Assembly: GCF_035975855.1 (NCBI RefSeq)
Contig: NZ_CP109055.1
Coordinates: 5,704,001 to 5,768,000, forward strand
Direction: 5' to 3'
Origin: Streptomyces sp. NBC_01304
GTDB lineage: Bacteria; Actinomycetota; Actinomycetes; Streptomycetales; Streptomycetaceae
DNA length: 64,000 nt
Both the position numbers and the translations under genes were made by a program. Below the pieces are notes generated by a model. The model ran no database searches, was not told the origin of the DNA, and saw nothing but the letters and a program-made list of their open reading frames with translations. This document shows positions 26,106-33,581 of this stretch, one piece after another. Positions within the stretch are counted from its first letter, which is position 1. Each line of letters begins with the position of its first letter.

Positions 26106-26825
26106 ATGTATGACCCCACAGTCGCCCGGCTCACCTACCGGGCCCTGCTCGGCCGCCGCCGCGCGCTGATCCTCTTCACGCTGCCGGTCCTGCTGATCGT
26201 CATCGCGGCCGCCGTACGCGGCTTCAGCGGCGCCGACGACCAGGTCGCGGCCGACGTCCTCGGCGGGTTCGCGCTCGCCACGATGGTGCCGCTGATCGGT
26301 GTCATCGCCGGTACGGGCGCGATCGGCCCGGAGATCGACGACGGCTCCGTCGTCTATCTGCTCGCCAAGCCCATCAAGCGCCCGACGATCATCCTCACCA
26401 AGCTGACCGTCGCCATCGCCGTGACCATGGCCTTCTCGGCGATCCCCACGTTCATCGCGGGCATGATCCTCAACGGCAACGGCCAGCAGATCGCCGTCGC
26501 CTACACGATCGCGGCCCTGGTCGCCTCGATCGCGTACGCCGCGGTGTTCCTGCTGCTCGGCACGGTCTCCAAGCACGCCGTGGTGTTCGGCCTGGTCTAC
26601 GCCCTCATCTGGGAGTCGCTGTTCGGTTCTCTGGTCGACGGCGCCAAGACGCTCAGCATCCAGCAGTGGGCGCTGTCGCTCGCCGAGCGGGTCGCGGGCG
26701 GTGACCTGGTCAAGTCCGATGTCGGACTGACGACTTCCGTCATCTTCCTGGCCGCCGTCACGGGTCTCGCCACCTGGTACGCGGGCCAGAAGCTGCGCAC
26801 GCTGACCATCGCCGGCGACGAGTGA
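26106..26825 (+). CDS. ABC-2 type transporter permease (second pair)
   Basis: 239 residues, six hydrophobic segments starting with ALILFTLPVLLIVIAAAV. The ATG is 15 nt after the ATPase stop with AAAGGAG as Shine-Dalgarno. It is shorter than the first permease (239 against 303). It ends the four-gene operon, which is closed by a 15-bp hairpin at 26855-26896. Confidence 0.92.
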   Translation: MYDPTVARLTYRALLGRRRALILFTLPVLLIVIAAAVRGFSGADDQVAADVLGGFALATMVPLIGVIAGTGAIGPEIDDGSVVYLLAKPIKRPTIILTKLTVAIAVTMAFSAIPTFIAGMILNGNGQQIAVAYTIAALVASIAYAAVFLLLGTVSKHAVVFGLVYALIWESLFGSLVDGAKTLSIQQWALSLAERVAGGDLVKSDVGLTTSVIFLAAVTGLATWYAGQKLRTLTIAGDE

Positions 26826-26854
26826 ACCACCGGCTCTCCGAGCCGAATTGACCC

Positions 26855-26896
26855 CCACGCGCGCGTGCCTGTCCCCCGACGGGCACGCGCGCGTGG
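26855..26896. terminator. Bidirectional hairpin between the ABC operon and the MFS gene
   Basis: CCACGCGCGCGTGCC (26855-26869) and its exact reverse complement (26882-26896) form a 15-bp stem. Inner pairs GTC/GAC leave only a short C-rich loop. There is no U-tract, as usual for Streptomyces. It lies between two convergent transcription units. Confidence 0.85.
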
Positions 26897-26930
26897 TGCG
26901 TACGCAGCCGGGTCAGACGTGTCAGATGGA

Positions 26931-28205
26931 TCAGACGGTACGATCCCGAGCCGCCAGCAACCCCACCGCGAGCGCCGCCGCACACACGCACAACACGAGC
27001 GAGATCGGCACCGTCCAGTTCCCGGTCGCCTGATAGACGGCGCCGGCCGCCAACGGCCCTGCCGCAGCGAGGAGATACCCCACGGTCTGCGCCATCCCGG
27101 ACAGCCGCGCCGCCGTCACCGCGTCCCCCGACCGCAGCACGATCATGGTCAGCGCGAGTCCCACCGCCCCGCCCTGCCCGACCCCGAGCACCGCCGCCCA
27201 CAGCCAGGCACCGGACACCGGGGCGGCCATCAGGCCCACATAGCCCGCCGCGACCATCGACGTCACCAGCGCGACCAGCGGGCGCTGGCCGCGCATCCGC
27301 CCGGCGAGCAGCGGGACCCCGAAGGCGCCCGCGACCTGGATGAGGTTGTTGAAGGCGAAGACCACTCCGGCCGTGGAACGGCTCATCCCGCCATCGGTGA
27401 GGATGGTCGGCATCCATGCGATCAGGACGTACGACCACAGCGACTGCAGCCCCATGAAGAGGGTGACCTGCCAGGCGAGCGGCGACCGCCAGATGCTCCG
27501 CCCGGAGACCCCGGACCGGCCCCCGGCAGCAGCAGGTGCGGCGACTCCCTTACGTCCCCGCACGATCAGCACCTGCGGCAGCCACGCCACCGCCGCCACC
27601 ACGGCAAGCAGCGACCAGAAGGCCAATGACGCTTCCCAGCTCCCGCCGAACGCCTTCTCCAGCGGCACGGACGCGGCCGCCACCACCGTCGCACCGGCGA
27701 TCATCGCGCCCGTGTAGACCGAGGTCATCGCCGCGGCCTTGTCCGGGAAGTCCCGCTTGATCAGCCCCGGCATCAGCACATTGAGCAGCGCGATCGCGGT
27801 GCCGACAAGGACCCCGCCGCCGTAGAGCGCGGCCGCCGAGGGCAGCACCCGCACCACGATGCCGACGGCGAGCAGCAACAGCGCGCACAGCAGCATCCGT
27901 TCGACCCCGAAGCGCCGCCCCAGCCAGGGCGCGACCAGGGCACCCACCCCGAGGAAGAGCACCGGCACCGAGGTCACCAGGCTGGTCGCGGTGGACGAAA
28001 GGCCGAAGGACTCGCTGATCTCGCCCACCAACGGGGACACGCTCGCGAGCGCGGCCCGCATATTGACCGAGGCAAGGACGATGCCGACCAAGAGCAGCAC
28101 GGGATGGGCGAGCAACCGCCGCCGCCCAGCTGCCTCTTGGGGTGTGACGTGGACGCCGGCCTCGGTGTCTATGAGCAGCTGGTCGGTGGTGCCGGGGCGT
28201 GACAA
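26931..28205 (-). CDS. MFS transporter, CynX/NimT type
   Basis: About 424 residues with twelve hydrophobic helices, beginning HPVLLLVGIVLASVNMRAAL then SPLVGEISESFGLSSTATSL, the pattern of the cyanate/2-nitroimidazole (CynX/NimT/YycB) group. No ATG fits the N-terminus. The best start is TTG at 28205, preceded by GAAAGG at a usable distance and giving (M)SRPGTTDQLL. It lies 73 nt downstream of a GntR gene on the same strand, so that regulator probably controls it. The substrate is unknown. Confidence 0.88.
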   Translation of the reverse strand: MSRPGTTDQLLIDTEAGVHVTPQEAAGRRRLLAHPVLLLVGIVLASVNMRAALASVSPLVGEISESFGLSSTATSLVTSVPVLFLGVGALVAPWLGRRFGVERMLLCALLLLAVGIVVRVLPSAAALYGGGVLVGTAIALLNVLMPGLIKRDFPDKAAAMTSVYTGAMIAGATVVAAASVPLEKAFGGSWEASLAFWSLLAVVAAVAWLPQVLIVRGRKGVAAPAAAGGRSGVSGRSIWRSPLAWQVTLFMGLQSLWSYVLIAWMPTILTDGGMSRSTAGVVFAFNNLIQVAGAFGVPLLAGRMRGQRPLVALVTSMVAAGYVGLMAAPVSGAWLWAAVLGVGQGGAVGLALTMIVLRSGDAVTAARLSGMAQTVGYLLAAAGPLAAGAVYQATGNWTVPISLVLCVCAAALAVGLLAARDRTV

Positions 28206-28237
28206 GGGGTGCGGCCTTTCAAGTGCGTACGAGGGTG

Positions 28238-28281
28238 GTTCAGCGGCCAGGTTCAGCGGCCAGGACTCATGGGACTCATCA
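28238..28281 (-). repeat. Tandem repeats at the 3' end of the GntR gene
   Basis: A perfect 13-bp direct repeat GTTCAGCGGCCAG occupies 28238-28250 and 28251-28263. It is followed by a doubled GACTCAT. Read on the minus strand the gene ends TGATGA and further TGA triplets recur in each repeat unit. Confidence 0.75.
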
Positions 28282-28959
28282 AGTCCCCTCGCCCAGCGCC
28301 GCGATCGCCTCCAAAGGCACCCGCAACAGCTCCCGCACCGCCGCGTCGGCCGCCACCGGGTCCGCCGCCTCGATCGCCGCCACCAGCGCCTCGTGGGCCT
28401 CGATGTCCACGGCCGGCATCTCGTGGTCGCCAAGGGCGTTGACGAGGACCTCGTGCACCTGCGCCGAGAAGAACCGGTACACCTCGATGAAGGCGGCGTT
28501 GTGCGTGGCCTCGACCACCGCCAGGTGGAACGCCATGTCGGCGTCCGCGTCCCGGTCGCCCTTCTCGCGCAGCGTCGTCAGGGCGGCCCTGAGGCGCAGC
28601 AGATCGTGGGTGTCCCGGCGCGCGGCCGCGAGCCGGGCGGCCTCCGCTTCCAGGGCGACCCGCAGCTCGGTCACGTCCCGGGCGCCCGCGTGCCGCATGC
28701 CGCGCAGCACGGCCGCGGGATCGGCGACGGAACGTACGAACGTGCCATTGCCCTGCCGCGACTCGAGCAGCCCCGCGTGCACCAGGACCCGCACGGCCTC
28801 CCGGACGGTGTTGCGGCCGACGCCGAGCTGCTCCGCGAGGGCGTGCTCGGTCGGGATGCGGTCGCCGACCGCCCATTCGCCCTGGGCGAGCTGGTCCCGC
28901 AACTGGTCCACGACGGTGTCCACCAGGGACTGCCGTCCCGCCGCCCGCAGTGCCGCCAT
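28279..28959 (-). CDS. GntR-family (FadR/FCD-type) transcriptional regulator
   Basis: 226 residues. The N-terminal winged helix (LVDTVVDQLRDQLAQGEWAVGDRIPTEHALAEQLGVGRNTVREAVRVL) is canonical GntR. The C-terminal FCD domain has the metal-type Asp/His residues in FHLAVVEATHN and EAHEALVAAIE. FCD members usually sense small carboxylates. It is immediately upstream of and co-oriented with the MFS transporter, which it probably regulates. The start is placed at ATG 28959 (MAALRAAGRQ); an ATG 39 nt upstream is possible. Confidence 0.93.
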   Translation of the reverse strand: MAALRAAGRQSLVDTVVDQLRDQLAQGEWAVGDRIPTEHALAEQLGVGRNTVREAVRVLVHAGLLESRQGNGTFVRSVADPAAVLRGMRHAGARDVTELRVALEAEAARLAAARRDTHDLLRLRAALTTLREKGDRDADADMAFHLAVVEATHNAAFIEVYRFFSAQVHEVLVNALGDHEMPAVDIEAHEALVAAIEAADPVAADAAVRELLRVPLEAIAALGEGT

Positions 28960-29135
28960 GTGTGTCCCCACTCCTGATTCGCCCGGTTGCCCAGTCATCC
29001 TACAACTCAGTGCGCGCCGAGCTCCGGCCAAGGCAACTCGGCACGCACCGACCTCGGGCCTACGTCCCCGGACCGGGCCCCGGCTGGTCCCCGAGCCCGA
29101 TCCCGCAGGGCACGGACCCGCCTAGCGTCGACGTC

Positions 29136-29768
29136 ATGCGTATCGGAATCCTCGGAACAGGCAATGTGGGCAAGGCAGTTGCGGCCGGAGCGGCCGCCGC
29201 GGGGCACGACGTGATGTTCGGCTCGCGCGACCCGAAGGGCAGGGCCGACGCCCTGGACCTGCCCGTGGTCCCGCACGAAGAGGCGGCCGCACACGGCGAG
29301 ATCGTCGTCAACGCCACCGGCGGCAACGCCTCGCTCGATCTCCTCCCCACCCTCGCCGAACCCCTCGCCGGCAAGGTGCTCCTCGACATCGCCATCGACC
29401 TCACCCCCGATTTGGACCTCGCCCACCTCGACATCAGCCAGGGCGAGAAGCTGCAGAAGGCAATGCCCGGGGTGAGGGTCGTGAAGACGCTCTGCACCAT
29501 GGACAGCGTGGTCATGGTCGACCCGCTGCGCACCCTCCCGGAGCCCGGCACGGTCTTCCTCTCCGGCGACGACGCCGCGGCCAAGGAGGCGGTCGGCGCG
29601 CTGCTGGGCGATCTGGGCTGGCCGCCGGAAACGCGCCTCGACCTGGGCGGGATCGGCACCGCGCGGGGGCAGGAGCATGCGGCGCTGCTCTTCATGGGCG
29701 TAGGCCACGGCCTGGGCAGCTACCACTTCAACTTCAAGGTCGTCCCGCCCAAGCCCGAGCAGGCCTGA
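29136..29768 (+). CDS. NADP-dependent oxidoreductase, F420H2:NADP oxidoreductase family
   Basis: 210 residues. The Rossmann start MRIGILGTGNVGKAVAAGAAAAGH has the GxGxxG fingerprint, followed by FGSRDPKG, where Ser-Arg suggests NADP preference. The remainder (VVNATGGNASLDLL, LLDIAIDLTPD, VKTLCTMDSVVMVDP) matches the short FNO/ProC-like group that takes hydride between NADP and F420 or related partners. Its exact role is not settled. TAGCGT at 29123-29128 ends seven nucleotides before the ATG and there is no Shine-Dalgarno, so it is probably leaderless. Confidence 0.85.
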   Translation: MRIGILGTGNVGKAVAAGAAAAGHDVMFGSRDPKGRADALDLPVVPHEEAAAHGEIVVNATGGNASLDLLPTLAEPLAGKVLLDIAIDLTPDLDLAHLDISQGEKLQKAMPGVRVVKTLCTMDSVVMVDPLRTLPEPGTVFLSGDDAAAKEAVGALLGDLGWPPETRLDLGGIGTARGQEHAALLFMGVGHGLGSYHFNFKVVPPKPEQA

Positions 29769-29795
29769 CACACCTGACACACCTGACACACCTGA
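29766..29795 (+). repeat. 9-bp tandem repeat carrying the stop codon
   Basis: TGACACACC is repeated three times, followed by a fourth TGA. The first TGA (29766-29768) is the gene's stop. Because the unit is nine bases, the stops at 29775, 29784 and 29793 are all in the same frame. Confidence 0.85.
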
Positions 29796-29832
29796 ACCGG
29801 CGCCCCCGCCCCGCACGGGTCATGATCAATGG

Positions 29833-30483
29833 GTGACGTACGCACCCGAACCCTCCCGGCCCGTGCGGAGCTGGGTGCGCTCGTCGCCGGGCACGCACGC
29901 GTGGCTGTTGATCATCTTGGTGACGAGCCTCGTCATCCAGTTCTCCAGCGAGGGCCTCGAGCACTATCTGCTGCACCGCAACAGCAGCAACCTCCACGAG
30001 CTCAACAAGCACCCCGGCCAAGCCCTGCTGCTCAGCGCCTTCTGGATCGAGAACCCGGGCTCGCTGCCCCTCTACATCGTCCTCTTCGAGTTCTTCCACG
30101 CGCGCGTGGAGCGCTGGCTCGGCACCCTGCGCTGGATGCTGATCGTCGCCACGGCGCACATCGCGGCGACCCTCATCAGCCAGAAGGTGGTGCTGACGCG
30201 GATCGAGAACCACGACGCGTCGCGGCGGATGATGCACGTCGTCGACATCGGCGTCTCGTACGGCCTCGCCGCCTCGGCCGGGGTCCTCACCTATCTCGTC
30301 CCCGGGCACTGGAAGTGGCTGTACGCGGCCGTCGTCGTGGCCTTCTTCGGGCTGCCGCTCGCCACCGGGGGGACCTTCACCGACCTGGGGCACGCGATCG
30401 CCCTTGCCATCGGGTTTGCCTGCTGGCCGCTCACGCGGGGGCGACGGGCACGCGAGGCGGGCGCAAGCGCGTACGAAAAATAG
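29833..30483 (+). CDS. Rhomboid-like membrane protein
   Basis: 216 residues with about six hydrophobic helices. The order resembles actinobacterial rhomboid-like proteins: a first helix TSLVIQFSSEGLEHYLLH, then NPGSLPLYIVLFEFFHARVERW, LRWMLIVATAHIAATLIS, and a late GVSYGLAASAGVLTYLV that holds the catalytic GxSx-like position (DIGVSYG). The second catalytic His is less clear (TDLGHAIALAIGF is a candidate). It may therefore be a rhomboid protease or an inactive relative. The GTG start at 29833 lacks a strong Shine-Dalgarno. An unusual leader and tRNA-Ser follow. Confidence 0.78.
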   Translation: MTYAPEPSRPVRSWVRSSPGTHAWLLIILVTSLVIQFSSEGLEHYLLHRNSSNLHELNKHPGQALLLSAFWIENPGSLPLYIVLFEFFHARVERWLGTLRWMLIVATAHIAATLISQKVVLTRIENHDASRRMMHVVDIGVSYGLAASAGVLTYLVPGHWKWLYAAVVVAFFGLPLATGGTFTDLGHAIALAIGFACWPLTRGRRAREAGASAYEK

Positions 30484-30586
30484 GTGGCGCAGCGCTGCCG
30501 CGCGGGAGCACAGTAGTCATGTCAGCGACGCCGATGCGTGTGTGTCATGCGTGTGTGTCGCCCACCTACTGGGAGAGGAGCGAGGC

Positions 30587-30658
30587 GTGCTTTTTGCGGA
30601 CATCGAGAGTACGTCGAGTTCCCGAGAGGGCGGCCCGAGGCGGCAGGCTCCGGAGTAG
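30587..30658 (+). CDS. 23-residue leader peptide upstream of tRNA-Ser(GCU)
   Basis: GTG at 30587 sits six nucleotides after a strong GGGAGAGGAG Shine-Dalgarno and opens a 23-codon frame ending in TAG. The peptide is VLFADIESTSSS followed by REGGPRRQAPE. It has four Ser codons in a five-codon span (AGT ACG TCG AGT TCC) and rare Arg codons (CGA, AGG). AGT is very uncommon in this genome. The end of the frame overlaps the first arm of a hairpin, and a terminator follows at 30687-30708, with a tRNA-Ser 30 nt beyond. The arrangement is that of a transcription-attenuation leader. Whether it is translated is inference. Confidence 0.5.
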   Translation: MLFADIESTSSSREGGPRRQAPE

Positions 30659-30708
30659 TCATTGCACTCCGTCGAAGCCGCCTCTTGGTCCGCCCGGGGC
30701 GGCCTTTT
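30637..30708 (+). promoter_or_regulatory. Candidate attenuator: alternative hairpins and terminator before tRNA-Ser
   Basis: Arm A GAGGCGGC (30637-30644, inside the leader frame) pairs exactly with arm B GCCGCCTC (30677-30684); CGGAGT/ACTCCG (30651-30656, 30666-30671) stacks inside. The terminator stem is GGTCCGCC (30687-30694) with GGCGGCC (30698-30704), one bulged T, followed by TTTT. Arm B can instead pair over eight positions with GGGGCGGC (30696-30703), which would destroy the terminator. A:B plus terminator and B:terminator-arm are therefore mutually exclusive folds. Confidence 0.5.
30687..30708 (+). terminator. Rho-independent-type terminator of the leader transcript
   Basis: GG-T-CCGCC / GGCGGCC with a CGG loop and a TTTT run, one of the few U-tract terminators in this window. 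It ends 30 nt before the tRNA-Ser gene on the same strand. Confidence 0.65.
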
Positions 30709-30738
30709 CATGCGCATCGCGCAGGGCCGCCCCTCCCT

Positions 30739-30828
30739 GGAGGGTTGGCCGAGAGGTAAGGCACCGGCTTGCTAAGCCGTGGTCGGGTGTCACAGCCCGC
30801 GCGCGTTCGACCCGCGCACCCTCCTCCA
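30739..30828 (+). tRNA. tRNA-Ser, anticodon GCU
   Basis: The acceptor stem GGAGGGT pairs exactly with ACCCTCC (30818-30824). The D arm is TGGCCGAGAGG. The seven-base anticodon loop TTGCTAA gives anticodon GCT (reads AGC/AGU). A long class II variable arm and GTTCGAC T-loop follow. CCA is encoded (30826-30828). Position 73 is T here rather than the usual G, which is odd for a serine tRNA. The first anticodon-stem pair is also a mismatch. Confidence 0.9.
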
Positions 30829-30857
30829 CGTACGAGAAGCAGCCCCACGAACTACCG

Positions 30858-31691
30858 TCAGCCGGCGAGCAACCGCTCCAGCACGACAGCGATGCCGTCC
30901 TCCTCGTTGGAGGCCGTCACCTCGTCCGCGACCGCCTTCAGCTCGTCATGGGCATTGGCCATGGCCACCCCATGCGCCGCCCACCCGAACATCGGGATGT
31001 CGTTGGGCATGTCGCCGAACGCGATCGTCTGCGCCGCCTTCACGCCGAGCCGGCGCGCGGCCAGGGACAGGCCCGTCGCCTTCGAAAGGCCGAGCGGCAG
31101 CAGCTCCACGATGCCCGCGCCCGCCATCGTCACGCCCACCAGATCGCCCGCCACTTGGCGCACGACCGAGGCGAGGGCGTCGTCGGAGAGGCCGGGGTGC
31201 TGGACGTAGACCTTGTTCAGCGGGGCCGTCCACAGCTCGGCCGTGTCCTCGAACTCGACGACCGGGAGCGGGCCTTCCTGCACGCGGTAGCCGGGGCCGA
31301 CCAGGACCTCGCCGTCCACGCCGTCCCGGCTCGCGGCCAGCGCGAGCGGGCCGACCTCGGCCTCGATCTTGGCCAGGGCCAGGCCCGCGAGCTGCCGGTC
31401 CAGGGTCACGGAGGTGAGCAGCCGGTGCTCGCCCGCGTGGTAGACCTGCGCGCCCTGCCCGCACACCGCGAGGCCCTCGTAGCCGAGGTCGTCGAGGATG
31501 TGCCGGGTCCAGGGCACCGCCCGGCCGGTCACGACGATGTGGGCCGCGCCCGCCGCACAGGCGGCGGCGAGCGCGTCACGGGTACGCGAGGAGACCGTGT
31601 CGTCGGAGCGCAGCAGCGTCCCGTCGAGGTCCGTCGCGACGAGCTTGTACGGGAACTCCGCGGCGGCGGACTCCGCAGGGGCAGAGGTCAC
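30858..31691 (-). CDS. Cof-type HAD-superfamily phosphatase
   Basis: 277 residues: motif [10 protein letters not shown] (Asp21), motif [10 protein letters not shown], motif [15 protein letters not shown]. It is a paralogue of the HAD gene at 7768-8706, sharing [10 protein letters not shown] and FGDMPND and overall cap layout. The GTG start at 31691 overlaps the serS stop (GTGA), so the two are coupled. This serS-HAD pairing recurs in Streptomyces as far as I recall. The substrate is unknown; a role in clearing phosphorylated metabolites is plausible. Confidence 0.92.
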   Translation of the reverse strand: MTSAPAESAAAEFPYKLVATDLDGTLLRSDDTVSSRTRDALAAACAAGAAHIVVTGRAVPWTRHILDDLGYEGLAVCGQGAQVYHAGEHRLLTSVTLDRQLAGLALAKIEAEVGPLALAASRDGVDGEVLVGPGYRVQEGPLPVVEFEDTAELWTAPLNKVYVQHPGLSDDALASVVRQVAGDLVGVTMAGAGIVELLPLGLSKATGLSLAARRLGVKAAQTIAFGDMPNDIPMFGWAAHGVAMANAHDELKAVADEVTASNEEDGIAVVLERLLAG

Positions 31692-32965
31692 TTGGCGACC
31701 GGCTCCAGGATCTCGCGGCCGCCCAGGAACGGCCGGAGCACCTCGGGCACCCGCACCGAACCGTCGGCCTGCTGGTGGTTCTCCAGGATCGCCACGATCG
31801 TGCGCGGCACGGCGCACAGCGTGCCGTTCAGCGTCGCGAGCGGGCGGACCTTCTTCTCGTCGCGCATCCGGATGGACAGGCGGCGCGACTGGAACTCGGT
31901 GCAGTCCGAGGTCGAGGTCAGCTCGCGGTACTTGCCCTGGGTCGGGATCCACGCCTCGCAGTCGAACTTGCGGGCCGCGGACGAACCGAGGTCACCGGAA
32001 GCCACGTCGATCACGCGGAACGGCAGCTCCAGCGAGGTCAGCCACTGCTTCTCCCACTCGAGGAGCCGCTGGTGCTCGGCCTGCGCGTCCTCCGGGGCGA
32101 CGTACGAGAACATCTCGACCTTGTCGAACTGGTGCACACGGAAGATGCCCCGGGTGTCCTTGCCGTGCGAACCGGCCTCGCGGCGGAAGCACGGGGAGAA
32201 CCCGGCGTAGCGCAGCGGCAGCTTGTCCGCGTCGATGATCTCGTCCATGTGGTACGCCGCCAGCGGGACCTCGGACGTGCCGACCAGGTACAGGTCGTCC
32301 TTGTCCAGGTGGTAGACGTCGGCGGCGGCCTGGCCGAGGAAGCCGGTGCCGGCCATCGACTGCGGGCGGACCAGGGCCGGCGTCAGCATCGGCGTGAAGC
32401 CGGCCGCCGTGGCCTGGGCGATCGCGGCGTTGACGAGGGCGAGCTCGAGGAGCGCGCCGACGCCGGTGAGGAAGTAGAAGCGGGAGCCGGAGACCTTGGC
32501 GCCGCGCTCGACGTCGATGGCGCCGAGGATCGTGCCGAGCTCGAGGTGGTCCTTGGGCTTGAAGCCCTCCTCCTCGAAGTCACGGATCGTGCCGAGCTTC
32601 TCGAGGGTGACGAAGTCTTCCTCGCCGCCGACCGGGACCTCGGGGTGGACGAGGTTGCCGAGCTGAAGGAGGAGCCGGTCGGTCTCGGCCTTGGCCTCGT
32701 CCTGCTCGGCGTCGGCCGCCTTCACGGCGGCGGAGAGCTCGCCCGCCTTCTTCAGGAGCTCCTGCTTCTCATCGCCCTGGGCCTTGGGGATGAGCTTGCC
32801 GAGCGCCTTCTGCTCGGCGCGGAGCTCGTCGAAGCGGACGCCGGACGACCTGCGCCGCTCGTCGGCGGAGAGCAGAGAGTCGACGAGCGTGACGTCCTCT
32901 CCACGGGCGCGCTGAGAAGCGCGGACACGGTCGGGGTCCTCACGGAGCTGGCGAAGGTCAATCAC
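31688..32965 (-). CDS. serS: Seryl-tRNA synthetase
   Basis: 425 residues. The N-terminal helical hairpin (about 30-100), which grips the tRNA-Ser long variable arm, is followed by the class II core. Motif 2 is [21 protein letters not shown] and motif 3 is [18 protein letters not shown], with the serine-site sequence TSTSDC between them. The enzyme charges tRNA-Ser and the selenocysteine and class II tRNAs with serine. The start is GTG at 32965, with TAGCCT (32972-32977) ending six nucleotides upstream, a likely leaderless promoter. No T-box is present in the leader. Confidence 0.98.
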   Translation of the reverse strand: MIDLRQLREDPDRVRASQRARGEDVTLVDSLLSADERRRSSGVRFDELRAEQKALGKLIPKAQGDEKQELLKKAGELSAAVKAADAEQDEAKAETDRLLLQLGNLVHPEVPVGGEEDFVTLEKLGTIRDFEEEGFKPKDHLELGTILGAIDVERGAKVSGSRFYFLTGVGALLELALVNAAIAQATAAGFTPMLTPALVRPQSMAGTGFLGQAAADVYHLDKDDLYLVGTSEVPLAAYHMDEIIDADKLPLRYAGFSPCFRREAGSHGKDTRGIFRVHQFDKVEMFSYVAPEDAQAEHQRLLEWEKQWLTSLELPFRVIDVASGDLGSSAARKFDCEAWIPTQGKYRELTSTSDCTEFQSRRLSIRMRDEKKVRPLATLNGTLCAVPRTIVAILENHQQADGSVRVPEVLRPFLGGREILEPVAK

Positions 32966-33202
32966 CCCTCCAGGCTACCGGTGTGTGCTTCCGACCCTCG
33001 ACTTACTATTCCGTTGCGTGGCGTTATGTCCAAATTGCCGGAATCGATAAACCTGATCAAGGTCGGCGAAATACCCCCGTTGGGGACGCCTGATCCCGAT
33101 CCGGTACGCCCGTCAATTTAAAGCCGCTATTCCCTGAATCGGGGCACTCGCGTCTTCCGGGCTTGACCGCATCCCCTTGCGCGGCAAGGGACTTGGGCTC
33201 TG

Positions 33203-33514
33203 TTGTCCACAGGAATGCACAGCTCCGGAGAGTTATCCACAGGCTGTGTGGAAGATCTGTGGATGCCGGAAGTGATCGTTCCGAAATGGGACGCGCAGGC
33301 CGAAGGATTCCCGAGCCAAACCCATCTCACACCCACTTTCGAGTGGAAATGGCTCGCTCTAAAGAGTTGATCAAAGGAATTAGGTGGACGAGGGGCGACG
33401 TGTCCACCTGTGGACGGACTTGGGCCTCAAGAGCGATTTGTCGACCATGTCGCGCTCTGTTGTCGACTTGTCCCCAGGTCGAGAGGTCGCCCTGTGGATA
33501 ACTTCTGTGGACAG
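33203..33514. promoter_or_regulatory. Cluster of DnaA boxes between serS and pheA
   Basis: This 616-bp gene-free spacer (32966-33581) contains TTGTCCACA (33203-33211) and TTATCCACA (33233-33241). It also contains reverse boxes TGTGGATGC (33258-33266), TGTGGACGG (33409-33417), TGTGGATAA (33493-33501) and TGTGGACAG (33506-33514). Weaker ones are at 33247 (TGTGGAAGA) and 33468 (TTGTCCCCA). GTCCACCTGTGGAC at 33402-33415 is a palindrome. S. coelicolor has a high-affinity non-oriC DnaA cluster called D78, named for the cosmid that, to my recollection, also carries serS and pheA. It titrates DnaA and restrains replication initiation. No other function is seen in this spacer. Confidence 0.8.
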
Positions 33515-33581
33515 TGAAAATCCGCAGGTAGGACTGCAGATGGGAGCTGGACGGAGCCCGTACGACGGCTCGTACGACGGC

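Noticed and set aside
30739..30828. tRNA-Ser(GCU) as an integration site for a mobile element
   Set aside because: No integrase or repeated 3' tRNA segment is found in the window.
32966..33202. Possible T-box or riboswitch leader of serS
   Set aside because: The -10 hexamer lies six bases before the start codon, leaving no leader, and no T-box sequence is present.
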